The notes beneath the pieces are model-generated. The model searched no databases and had not been told where the DNA came from. It worked only from the letters and a program-made list of their open reading frames with translations. The position numbers and the translations under genes are program-made. A stretch of 64,000 bases of DNA from Yamagishiella unicocca (lineage: Eukaryota; Chlorophyta; Chlorophyceae; Chlamydomonadales; Volvocaceae): assembly GCA_003116995.1 (NCBI GenBank), contig BDSL01000003.1, positions 806,001 to 870,000 on the forward strand. Direction: 5' to 3'. Of the stretch, positions 9,961-21,700 are shown piece by piece; position 1 is the stretch's first letter, and each line of letters opens with the position of its first letter.

Positions 9961-10925
9961 TTACGGCTGGCAATTGCAAGGCCACACGGCACACGACGTA
10001 TGCTCAACGGGCAGGCCGGTTCCTACATCACTGTTTGAACAGCCTTCGTAGGGAGGCAAAGGCCGCGAGGCGTAACCGCTGATGTGGGCGAAAGCTGACT
10101 TCCTGCGCATCGTGTTCTTTTTGCCGAAGGCTGACGGCTCGTCGATGTCGCGGAACTTGCGCGCAGCCCCCGCAGCATCCGCATCTGCCATGGGCGTTGG
10201 CAACAGCTGATCCATGTCTGGAACTTCCCAAGGCTCCCTCTGCCCGCCGTACCCGGCTCCCGCCGGTTGACCCTCCATCACCAACCGTTGGCTGCGGTCG
10301 GGGCACGCCAACATCCCTGCCCAAATTGACGCGTTCGCCAGTCTGAGGCGCACCCCTGTCTAGGACCCTGACTCCCACGGGAGCCAAGTTGGCCTGCCGT
10401 ACATCGGTCGCCCAGGCGGCAAACAAGGCGTCGTCGGAGATTGGCCTCTGCTGCGGTCGCTGGTGCCATGCCTGCTGCTGCTCCTGTGCCACCTTGCGTG
10501 GGATCTGTTGTTCTTCCTGCTGCTGCTGCTGCTGCTGCTGCGTGGGAATGCATGGCAGGGTTGTCACTGCTGCTGCCGGTCCCGCTGCTCCGTTCCCGAC
10601 GTCATCATCTAAAACCTCACCCCTGTCACCCCTGAGCCGCCACGGCCGGCGTGCTCGATTAAGGCCGCCTTGCGCCGCAGGATCGGACGGCGACCATCAC
10701 TGCACCTATTTGAGCGGATAGCCTGAAGTTTAGCCTACCTGTCTACGGCCTGGCCTTCGCCCCCCGATACCGCTTGCGTGCAGTCCGTGTCCGTCTTCAG
10801 CTCTGCCTGGGACGATGCCTCTGCTCCTGGCTTGGAGATGGGGCGCACAGCGTGTGACAGCAGCAGTGCCTGTGCGGGAGGGTTGGCCCGCGATTTGCAC
10901 ACGACAGCTGCTACCCGCCGTTCAA
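9961..10925 (-). CDS. Gln-rich hypothetical protein
   Basis: I do not recognise this gene. An upstream exon, open from roughly 10925 to 10739, encodes ISKPGAEASSQAELKTD and ends at a good donor. A 107-bp intron joins it in phase to an exon starting at 10631 (GDRGEVLDDDVGNG), followed by a poly-Gln run from a CAG/CTG microsatellite (10514-10545), then ISDDALFAAWATDVRQA. Further on, the natural-looking frame is shifted by one: EPWEVPDMDQLL, ARKFRDIDEPSAFGKKN and SAFAHISGYASRPLPPYEG, ending at TAA 9961. No intron of normal length reconciles the two frames. A frameshift, a sequence error or an unusually short intron is possible. The 5' end is not resolved. Codon use (G/C at third positions) is that of a real gene. 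Confidence 0.5.
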
Positions 10926-11295
10926 AAACTGCGAAACACGAGCACTTCCCCCCTTTCCTGCCACCGAGCTAACAAGGCAGCGGCAGCACCCTGGAAGCTG
11001 GCATGGCATCTTATATTGCACCAGATCATCCCGACCCATGGGATCCTATGGGATGCCAGCTGGGAGTGGCGGTGCTATCCGCCGGTCGACGGGGCGTGAA
11101 TGGAACAACTTCCTTTGCTGCCTCTTGATGTTAAATATGAGCCCCTCAAATTATGTGCATTTGCTTCACAGCACTGTGCACCCCTACATTGTCCAGCTTG
11201 CAATGCGCCGCGCGAGCTTATGTCGTGCAGCAATGCGGCTGTCGCTGCCACTCATCTTTTCCTTCCCCCAATTTAAATATTTGACGTTGGACCTT

Positions 11296-11302
11296 TATAA
11301 AA
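11296..11302 (+). promoter_or_regulatory. TATA-like box of the UPRT gene
   Basis: TATAAAA lies 219 bp before the UPRT ATG in an otherwise GC-moderate spacer. Its place fits a core promoter followed by a 5' UTR of about 190 bp. Confidence 0.45.
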
Positions 11303-11520
11303 GCTTGGTGTAGGGTCGGCGTAGAATACACTCTATAACACTTTGTCGTGTGCCCCACCAAGTGGGACTCTGCGTCAAAGAGCTACTCGGCAATTGCGTC
11401 CGGATAAAGAGATAGTATAGTTGTTACCGGATCGTTTAGAGGGTGACCTACTTCCTATCCGCTTTCCAAGTTCAGTGCCCTGTTTGACGATTTACGTCTG
11501 GCAGCTTCCGATTACACACC

Positions 11521-14468
11521 ATGCAGGGCCTCGTAGCACAACGGCCATGCCTCGGGATCTCTTGCCGCAACACGGCGGCCAGACGACGCGCCGCGCGTCT
11601 GGCGCCGGTCCAGGCCACAACCGAAGCCACGGCGCCTAAGCCAAAGCCAAAGGCGCCGCAGCAGATGCTGGTGAGCCAGCAGTAGTCGTGTGGCGGCTTC
11701 ATAGTATCAGCCCTTGATGGTTCAGCCCTTTCATCGGCCCTTTGAAATCTACACCCCCGCCGCACCTTGATAACAAATAAAACCCTGTCGTGTGCGCGGG
11801 TTTCCTCGCTACCAACCTATATTTCATACCCTGCGGTGTGCTGGTATGGTGATTGTGGGGAGCGTGGGGAGCGTGGGGAGCTATCGCATATGTGTCTTAT
11901 ACCGACGACAAAAAGGCAGGGGCACGCTGCAAACAGGCAGGCTCCCGGAAAGAGACACTCGCCGGAGTAACAACTAGGTCGTCCCAACCCAGCTTAATCC
12001 CCGGCGCCTCACACATACACATACACACACCTTCCCCAGGTGTACTCCCCGCCCCACCCGCTCATCAAGCACTGGCTGGCGCTTCTGCGCTCGGAGTATA
12101 CCCCGGCCCCCATGTTTCGGTAGGCCTGGGGGGTTGAATGGCAGGAGCCGTGGGGGGAGGGGGCAGCAGCTGGACCGGGTGTCGGCGGCTGGGGGCTTTG
12201 CCTGCAGGGCGCACAGGAAGGGACCCGATTGGTCGGTGGGGTTGGGCAGTCGGGCGCTGGGTGGGGGGCTGCATGAGGAGGCGAGCGGGCTGCAGAGGAA
12301 AGGGCTGTGCGTGCGGGGTGATGCAGGGCGGCGATGGTGGGTTGACGCCCGGACGGAGCGGCGGCGAGGCAGGCAGGCAGCGGACGCCGCTGTAGGGGCG
12401 AGCTGGCTGTGGCGGCGGGGCCACCGCCCCACCTGCACTCCTGGACCGCCCTGCATCGGCCCTCTTAGGCCGGCCGGCATCCACCCTCCCTAGACCGACC
12501 TGCTCGCCTCATCGACCCTCCCTGGACCGGCCTACTCACCTCATCAGCCCTCCCTGGACCGGCCTGCTCGCCCTGCAGCTCCGCCTGTGCCGAGCTGGGC
12601 CGGCTGCTGATCTATGAGGCTATGCGGGAGTTCCTGCCCACCATCGAGCAGCAGGTGCAGACGCCGCTGGGGGCGATAGCGGATGCGACGCTATGCGACC
12701 CGAACCGGCCCATCAAGGTGGGGATCCGGAGGGCAGGAAAGGAGAGGGGTGCCTTTGGTGTGTCGGAAGTGGGACAGGTGGGGTGGGGTGAGGCGGGGAG
12801 AGCCTGAGGGCTTGGTGCGGGAGGGTTGGTGTCCTGTGGGAACGGACACAACCGGGAGCTATGCGGATGGGTAGGGGTCCTGGCATGTTGATGGGTAGGG
12901 GTCCTGGTATGTTGATGGTTTGCCTCGCCTGTCACTCATCTGCCCTCAGTCGTCAGTCCCGCCTCCCTTCCCCTCTGCCCCTTCCCTCCCCGCTCATCCC
13001 CCTGCCTCCCTTCCCCCCACCCACCCCAGGTGATCCCCGTGCTCCGGGCCGGCCTGGTCCTGCTGGAGCAGGCCGCCCAGGTGATCCCCTTCCAGGAAAC
13101 CTACCACGTGGGCTACGTTCGGGACCCCGTCACGTTGGAGGTGGGTTTCGAGGAAGACCCGCGGATGCCAGAAAAACCCGTCTAGGACAGACGTTTTGGG
13201 ATGCATGCTGGAGAATTGGGTTGAGGAGATGGGCGGGGCTGCGGGCCGCCGGGGCTAGAGCAGCAGGGGCCGCGGGGTGGGCAGGGATCGGGGCGCCGAG
13301 CTGCGCCTGGCAACCTGGGCTGTCGTGTTCAGTATGCCCTTCCACGTGCCCTATCCCACGTCGCACGTGGTGCGTGAGCGGGTGCCGTGTGCCCTCCTGC
13401 CTGTCCCGTCATGTCACTGGACCGCACCGCACCGCCGCGCGCAGTGTCGTGCCCCTGGCTGCTGCTGCCCCCTCCCCCTGCCACCTCTGCCTGGGCCCCG
13501 CCCCCGCCCCTCCGCTCCTGGCGCCCGCAGGCCAGCACCTACCTGAACAAGCTGCCCGCCAAGCTGGCCGCTGACGACCTGTTCCTCATCACCGACCCCA
13601 TGCTGGCGACCGGGGGCACGATCGTCAAGGTGCGCCGGGGGTGGGGTGGCGAGGGGGATGGCTGGAGGCGGGGGGGTTGCTGGAGGCAGAGCCGGTAAGA
13701 GTGGGAGGGAGGGGGAGGGAGGGGGAGGGAGCTGCAGTCACACGGCTAAGCGGCGGAATCAAGTGGCAGGCAAGCCGGCTGGTCGAAAGCCCCGCGTCGC
13801 CGCCGACCCGCTGACGAGGCGCGAATGCCGCAACCGCAGTTGGGGATTGTCGGATCTTCCCTTCCGCAGATTCCCAGCCAGAATCTAGCCTGCTCGCGTC
13901 TGCCGCAGCGTGCTGGCAACTAGGACAGGACCCCAGCTGTCCCAACCCTTTGCCAGACGCGACCCTGACCGTCTTGAATGATCCCCCGGCTCGGCCGTGC
14001 CCTCCGACGTGCCCACCGACGTGCCCTCCGCCACCAGGTGATTGACGACGTCGTCGCCCGCGGCGGCCGGGCCGAGAACATCCGAGTGGTGGCGGTGGTG
14101 GTGGCGCCGCCGGCGCTGAAGAAGCTGGCGGACAGATACCCGGGGCTCAAGGTGCGACCAGGGGGCGGGAGGGGCAGGGGTACTGACGGCAGCGGGGAGG
14201 AGAGAGAGGGGAGGAGAGAGCGGGGAGGGACAGGGACAGAGGTGGGATGTTGGCCAGGGAGGGAAGGTCGCGGGGAGGAGTGATCGTGGTTTTGTGGTCG
14301 CGGCTCGTGCCTCCCCCTCCGCCGACCAAAACCAGAACCGCTCTGCGCCCGATTTCGGCCGTACAGGTCTACACCGCCATGATTGACGAGCAAGTGGACG
14401 AGCGGGGCTACATCTTACCGGGGCTGGGCGATGCCGGCGACCGCGCGTACGGCACCCCGCACCACTGA
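11521..14468 (+). CDS. UPRT: Uracil phosphoribosyltransferase, plastid-targeted
   Basis: This enzyme makes UMP from uracil and PRPP (pyrimidine salvage). Seven exons with GT/AG borders and consistent phases total 795 nt (264 residues): 11521-11670, 12040-12119, 12579-12717, 13030-13140, 13531-13629, 14038-14151 and 14367-14468. Exon 1 encodes an Arg/Ala-rich transit peptide ([19 protein letters not shown]), and the ATG has a good CACC context. The enzyme core follows: [61 protein letters not shown], the PRPP loop [14 protein letters not shown], and the C-terminal [17 protein letters not shown] uracil-binding hood. The length is normal for a UPRT plus transit peptide. Intron 4 starts with dispersed repeat A. 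The gene is complete and nothing suggests loss of function. Confidence 0.95.
13141..13222 (+). repeat. Intronic dispersed repeat family A, copy 3
   Basis: The repeat begins at the first base of UPRT intron 4, so the splice donor GTGGGTTTCGAGG is part of the repeat. It contains gaggaagacccgcggatg and gatgcatgctggagaattgg. Confidence 0.85.
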
Positions 14469-14913
14469 GCATGTGATCAACGGGGAGTGCGGCAGTGCAA
14501 GGCCCGGCTGCTGGTCTGCTTGCTGCCGCTATCGGGAAGGGGATCGCGGCATGGGTCACGTCTCCGGTATACTGGGCATAGCTGAGCCGTGATGGGTTGG
14601 GGTGTCGGCGGGGCGGGTGCCGGTCATGTGTTTTCAGTGCTATGTTAACCGGGCAATGCTTGTAGGCCAGGAGGGGGCCCTTGGCGGGCGGAGGTAAGGG
14701 CGGGGGGGGGGGGAAACGGGTGGACCCGTGAGGGTTGCGAGGGTTTCAGATCCCGGGCCGAGGCGGAATGTATCAACAATTTTCCCAGCTGGGCTTGACC
14801 AGCAAGCGAGCGAACGAATTCAGAAACTACTACCGGATTACTACGGTGTCATGTCGCACGCAGCTGCCGCGTGTCACGCAGTGCCTGCTCGTCGTTCCAC
14901 AAGCCGATGGTTA

Positions 14914-14918
14914 TGTAA
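14914..14918 (+). terminator. Polyadenylation signal (TGTAA) of UPRT
   Basis: TGTAA lies 446 bp after the UPRT stop in the convergent spacer 14469-15123, within a normal 3' UTR length for these algae. The rest of that spacer shows no gene. Confidence 0.6.
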
Positions 14919-15123
14919 TAAAATCCTTGTACGGCTGCCCTGCCCGGCACGGTGTTGCTTTCCTGGTTGTTATTGGGTGAAAAGCAACTGGTGCTGAAGG
15001 GCAACCAGCAGCAGGGCACGATACCCGTACTGCGCCGGCTGCGGCGCCACGTCACTAGGCTTCGGAGCCACCACGAGACAACAAGTCGAGAAAGAACCAT
15101 GGGTCGGGCATAACCTCAGAAGC

Positions 15124-15734
15124 TTAGAAACGAAGAGCTGCGCTGGTCCGCCCCCCCGCAGCTGCCCCCGCCACGCCCCATCGAGGCATAAGGCCCCCAA
15201 GGTGCCGCTGCATCACTTGCCGCTGGGCCCCCGTCGCCAACCCCAAACACGTGTACCGCTGCCGTACGACACCCCCCCCCGTGTAACTGGCCGTCGCCGC
15301 CGTCGCCGCCGCCGCCAGCACCACACGCCCCTTGCCCGCCTTCGCGTGCACCGACCTGCACCCAGCGCCCCACGCGGCCTGCCTCACCGTAAGGCCCTTC
15401 CCCCCACTCCGGACGCCCCCGCTGCCCGCTGCCCCGCACCCACAACACGCCGCCGCCGCCCCCCCAGGCGCTGCCGCCTGCACTGCCCGCGGCGGCGATA
15501 ACCGCGGCCCCGGCCCCCCTGCCCCACCCCCCCCGCCGCCACCTCCCACCGTGCCACCACCACCGCCGCCGCCCTCGTCCCCGGTCCCGCCACTGCCCCC
15601 CGCTCCCGCCCCCGCCGGCGGCGGCGCCGTTCCGCTTCCTGACGGCCCCAGCCCTAGCTCCCTCCCTGGAGCCGGTGGCCTCCCTGCTCCCCCAGCAATC
15701 ATCGGCCCTGAGCCCGGACCCTCGACTGCAGGCC

Positions 15735-15791
<57 letters not shown>

Positions 15792-18700
15792 ACGCCGACG
15801 ACGCCGACGACGCCGATGTCGACGCCGCTGAGGATGCAGGTGATGACGACGGCGACGCTGCAACGTCACCCGCCACCGGCAGCGGCGCCGAGGAGCTCTG
15901 TGTCCCGTCCACCGGGCCCCTGTAAACCATCAGCACCCGCTGGTCCTCCGACCGCTGCCACAACCCGCCCTGGCGGCCGCTGGCCGCCCCCGAGTTCTCC
16001 GCCTCCTCCCGCTGAGAGACGCGCGCCACGTAGGCGACGGCGGCGGAGACGGCGGCTAGCGCCGCCGCCGCGAAGGCCGCCAGCGGCCGCGCATCAGCGC
16101 TGGCGGCGGCGGCGACGGCGGCGGCCGGCGGCGGCAGGGGTGCGGCCAGGCCGGCGGCGCAGGCGGCGACGCCGGCGAGGAGCATGAGGGGGACGCAGAG
16201 GAAGTACGACGCGGTGCTGATGGCGGCGGCGGTGGCTTCGTTGAGGCAGAAGCGCCGGGCGTTGGCGAGCGCCTGTGCAGCGAGAGAGGGCGGGAGGGGT
16301 CGTTTGGGGGGTTGTGCGTGTGTGTTGGGGGGGGGGGTGCGAGAAGACCCGGTTGTATGGCATAGGAAACGGAGAGGGTGTGCATGCAGGAAAACTTGGC
16401 ATGGCGTTTGCGGGTGGGGTTCGAGGGAAACCCGTGGATGTCCGAAAAAACCGTTTGAAACAGAAGTTTTGAGATGCATGCTGGAGAACTGGGTTGGGGA
16501 TACGAAAGCCGAAGGTCGTAATATGACCTTTGGCGGCTAAGCTATATCGGCTACGGCGAGACGCACGGGAGCGAGGACCCCACGCGACGCACGAGGGAGG
16601 AAACGGTCAGGACAGCGAGGGGAAGCCTTGTTAAGGAAAAAGGTCGTTGAGCGCCTAACCGACGAAAGGCATCCGCTAGTGGGTGAGAGAAGAGTCGGTC
16701 CATGGGCGTCAGACACACGGCTCGTCGCGAGGCCGCACCGCAAATGCCGCGGTGTCGAGCCGGTAGGTAATTATAAAAAAAAATAAAATAAAAATAATAT
16801 ATGCCGGAAGACTGCCGCGCGAGACAGCGACAAAGAAGCATCCGGCTAGCTTTACGCCGCTCGTTCCTTTGAGCCGCTCGTCCATTCGTTTGAGGACTCG
16901 AAATCATTGCGATTACGGCATTAGGGGCGGGCTGCAGGCGTGCTTCAGCGCGTGCTGGATACGATGCAGCGCAACCATCTGAAGGTCGGTGGCCCTGTGG
17001 AGGAGCTGTGTGGCGCCGCCATGCGACGCGTTGGCGGTTCATTTTTGCAGGGCGAAAGCGGCGTGGCCCGCCCAGACAGCGGCCCCCCCCTTCTACGCCG
17101 ATACACGGATTTCCTTGATCACTCCCCTGACCGCTGCTAAGCGCGGAGCTACGGCGCGGGATGCCGCGAGGCATGACGCTCAATCGGCTTTTTATCATGT
17201 AGCCGTCCGCGAAGAGGTACCGAAAACATCAATTTCGTCTGTACTTTGGTTTCATTTAGGACGCAGTACCCGGTAGTAACGAGTTGGTAATAACCTTAAC
17301 TTCATGACAAGAACTGTATGGCCAGCGGTAACCGTAACGTAACCGTAGCCGCAGAGTAATCTTTTACTCCGAACCAACCCTGCGGCTTACGTACATTTAC
17401 GAGCAAAATTACATCAGAAGGACCTCAAATTAACCTTTGATGCCCACATTTCCCACACGCTCCCAGTACGCTGCGTGATGCTGCCTCCGAAGCCGCAACC
17501 CAGTGTTACACTTTTCTAGCAGTGTCGGACGCCCACCACTGCCACCACCACCACAACCAAGCCTCCCGCCCGCCTCGCGCGACGTTCCAAATTCCCATTC
17601 CTCGCTCACCTGCGGAGGCACCGGCGCCAGCAGCGCCATCATCGAGGCCGCCAGCGGCAGCAGTGTCGACGCCGCCACGCGGCCGTCGCCGCCGCCGCCC
17701 GCCACCGCCAGCGCAATCAGGTTCAGCCCCACCGCCAGCGGCACCAGTAACCGGGCCCCCAGCAGCCGAGCCAGATCCGGCAGCAGCTGCTTCAGACCCT
17801 GTTTAACAGCACCCGAGGACCGGGCGCGGGGGATGTTTTGCTTGCGGAAAAGTAAAATACCGGTACCAATTCGCGCGCGACCAGGGAGGTCCCTGCCTCC
17901 GGGAAAACCCGCATACCTGCCGGCCCCCCGCCGCCTCCCCCCGCCTCCTCCCCCCGCCTCCTCCCCCCGCCGCCTCCCCCCGCCTCCTCCCCCCTCCTTT
18001 CCCGCCACCACCCGGACACGCACCGGCGGCGCAGCCAGGGCGGGCGCCGTTATACCGGCTGCCAGCAGCATCAGGGGAGTGTTGGCCTGGGCCAGAACCC
18101 CCGTCAGCAGGTCTACGGAGGTTGGGAGCGGGACCTGGCGGGAAGGGGGCAGGGGGAGGAGGGCGAGGGCAGGGGGAGGAGGGCAGGGGGAGGGGCAAGA
18201 AGACCCGATTAAACGACATAGGAAATGGAGGGCGGGGGGGGGACTTCACCAGGACAACGTTCGAGTGAAGACAGGCATGGCTATCGAGTTGGAGACAGGG
18301 CTGCAATACACGCTTGAAAGCACAGTCTGCAATACACGCTTGAAAACACAGTAATACGATCCGGCGTGCTGCCGGCACTCGCACATTCGACGTCCGACGA
18401 CCCCTTCAGCCTCAACCTCCCGCCGCTGCCCCCTCCCCCCAACCTCGCGCAACATCCCCCTCGCCGATCCCTCGGTCTGGGCCCCCACGACGCTAGCTTC
18501 TGCCCTCCGTTTCCTATGTCGTGTAACCGGGTCTACTCCCATTCCACCAACCCGGTCCTTCGTCGTACGCGTCGTACGCTACCGAACATTCGTTTGTTTC
18601 CTTTCCGTTAAACCTTAAACGGCCGATTGATTACAGGTTTCTCAGTAATCAATCCAAGTGCTACAGCATGCATGCGCCCACAAGTGTGCGTCCGAAGACG

Positions 18701-21700
18701 ACGCGCCAGCCACCCTAAACAGATCATGCAACCGGGTTTTACACCACCCCCTCCTGCCACGCCCGCCCCTTCCTTCCGCCTCCCCCTTCTGCCACCACCC
18801 ACCCGCAACACGTTCATGCCGATGCCCGCCACCAGCGCCCAGAGCGTCGGCTGCAGCGCCAACATCTGCACCGCGTCCACTAGTCTCCCGCCGCCCACCT
18901 CCACACTGTGTATACAAGCGGAGGGGGAGGCGGCGGCACCCGGGAGGGCGACCGGTGGCGGGGGGGAGGGGGTTGCGAGGGGTCGTGAGGGGGGGGGGTG
19001 CAAGGAAAACCCGTGTACGAAGGGAAAACCGTCTGGAACAGACGTTTCAAGATGCATGCTGGAGGACCTGGTTGCGGAGGTTAAAGTCGGAGGCCGTGTG
19101 TCGACCTTCGGTGGCTAAACGAAAGGGGGAGAGGGAGGGGGACGGGGAGGGGGTGCTGATGGAACGACGAGAGGCGCGAGGGGCTTACAAGGCAGCCAGC
19201 ACGCAGGCCACCAGCACAGCAGCCGAGCGTTACAGCCCGCTGAGCCCCGTTGAGGCTGAACCCTTCGCCTCCCCCCGGGCCCCTGGCTGTTTCTCCCCAC
19301 CGCATGCCACGATTTCCAACATGCGCGCGCGTCCGGAAATCGTTCGCCAGTTAGTTTCTGCTCTTTCAACCCCCCCCCCTTCAGACCCTCTCCTCTCCCC
19401 TCCCCCCTCTCCTACCCCCTCCCCGCCATGTCGTGTAACCGGGTCCCCCCCTCCACCCCAATCCCACCTTCTGGCCGCTGTCGCCACCGCAGTAGCACCG
19501 TCTGCTGCCAGGGCCACCTGCCACAGCTCCAGGGGGGCCTCCAGCTGCCCGTCCCGCCACCGGCCAGCCTGAGGAACCAGCGCACGAGATGGAGTCAACA
19601 GGATGCCCCCGCGGTACCTCACTGTGTATGCGTGCGTCAGGCCCCTCCCCCCTGGCCCCTCCCCCACAGCCCCCCACCCCACCACTGCCCCACCACACTG
19701 CCCCTGCCGCAGCCCCTGGCGCCCTTGCCACCTCCCCAGTTCCATTTTCACGGGAACAAATCCTCCCGCCGCCCGCCGGCTGTGTATCATATCCTGATGG
19801 GTCGCTCTCCCGACCCCCTCCCTCTGTTGCCTCCCTCCAGCCCTCCCTCCAGCCCTCCCTCCAGCCCTCCCTCTGTTGCCTCCCTCCAGGCCTCCCTCTG
19901 TCGCCTCCCTCCAGCCCTCCCTCCAGCCCTCCCTCTGTCACCTCCCTCCACCCCTCCCTCCAGCCCTCCCTCTGTCACCTCCCTCCAGCCCTCCCTCTGT
20001 CGCCTCCCTCTGTCACCTCCCTCCAGCCCTCCCTCCACCCCTCCCTCTGTTGCCTCCCTCTGTCCCCTCCCTCCGCGCCTCCTTCCGCCTCCCCGCCCCA
20101 GGCGCCGCTCACCTTGACCTGCCCGGTGCTGAACGTCCGCACGCCCAGACCGTTCATAGTCCCGCCGCTCCACTCGCCCTCGTACGTGCCGCCCTGCACC
20201 GCGCCACGAGGAGACCCACGGACGGCAGGCGGCACCATTTGAGGGCTAGCGGGTACGGCAGCGCAGCGCACACGTCATCCAACCACCAACCGCTAACGGC
20301 CCTGTCGTCGTACGGACGGTACCTTTGGGTACTGGTACACTCCGCGCCCCTCCTTGGTGTTGTCGCGCCACTCGCCCTCGTACCGAGCGCCGCTGGGGTA
20401 GCTGCGGCCGCCAGCGGGGGGGGGCGGGCGGGTGGAGGAGGGGGGTTTGGTAAGAGAATGGGGGGTGGAGGAGGAGGAGGAAGGTGTGGTGGAGCAGTGA
20501 GGGGGCAGCATGGTAGGAGGGGACCTGCCGGCAGCACTGTCCAGACCGCTGGACTCCTCCCCACGGACATCTGCCCCTCCCAAAACTCTCCTCCCCCACG
20601 CCCCACAGGTCCCGCCACCTGCCCCTCTCTTCCCCTCCTTTCCCTGCCCCCGCCCCTCCCTGCCCTCTGCCCCTCCCTGCCCTCTGCCCCTCCCTGCCCC
20701 CTTCATTGCCCTGCCCACTTCCCTTTCCTGCCCACTTCCCTTCCCTGCCCCCTTCCCTGCCCTGCCCCCCGTTCCTCCCTGCCCTGCCCCGCCCTGCCCA
20801 CCGCCCCCCACTCACGTGTACACGCCAAGTCCCTCCTTCCGCAAGCCGCGCCACTGCCCCCGGTAGTCGCCCCCGTCTTCGTGCTTGAACCAGTCGGGGA
20901 AGGCGGGGCCGGCGCGCGCGAACAGCAGGTACGAGCCCACCCACACTGTTGCAGGCCGAACAGCGGCAAGCAAGGAGCAGCGGCAAGCAAGGAGCAGCGG
21001 TAAGCAAGGACCAGCAGCGGAGGGTAGGGAAGTGTCGCGGTCGCGTGTTGCAAAAACACAACAGCATGCAATGTGTTGTGAAAGGCTGACGAGAAGGATA
21101 CGGAGGTCATCAGCAACCCACCGCTACACCTGATCCGCAGCATACACACATGGTTCCTCCTCCCCCCGGTGACCTGGTGGCCTCTGTATCCTTCTCGTCA
21201 ACCTTTCACCCCCTCCCACCGTCTTCTGGTGACCTCTGTATCCTCCTGATCAGCTTTTCACACCCTCCCACCGGATCTTTATGCCACCCCCCAGCCTCCC
21301 ACCTCCCACCCCCCACCCTCCCACCTCCCACCTCCCACCCCGCACCTCCCACCTCCCACCCCGCACCTCCCACCCCACCCCCACTCACCAGCGACGTGGT
21401 TGACCAGGTCCAACAGCGCCACGCTCTGCAGCGCCACGCCCGCACTCGCCGCGCCTCCCCCCAGGAAGCACTCCACCACCGGGTAGCCGAACAGCCGCAG
21501 CGACAACCCGGTGGCTGACCCCGCCAGCACGGCCTGCTCGCGCTTGGAGCGATGCATGCAGTACAGCCTGCGGAGCGCGCCAGGGAGGGGTGCGACCGCA
21601 GCATGACCGCCGCAGCCACGGCGCAACGCCCAGGCCGCCAGTACGGAAGTTGTACGGTGAGCGCGTAGCGCGGACCCAGCCCCTGGCGAGAGGGCCTTAC

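Noticed and set aside
15675..16187. Long plus-strand Pro/Arg-rich ORFs
   Set aside because: They are complements of the Ala/Ser-rich transporter tail and its GCC/GAC microsatellite; no splice or start signals of their own.
19428..21003. Plus-strand ORFs of 229, 304 and 375 residues rich in Pro, Ser and Leu
   Set aside because: They lie on polypyrimidine tracts and antisense to MORN exons. Composition, not coding, keeps them open.
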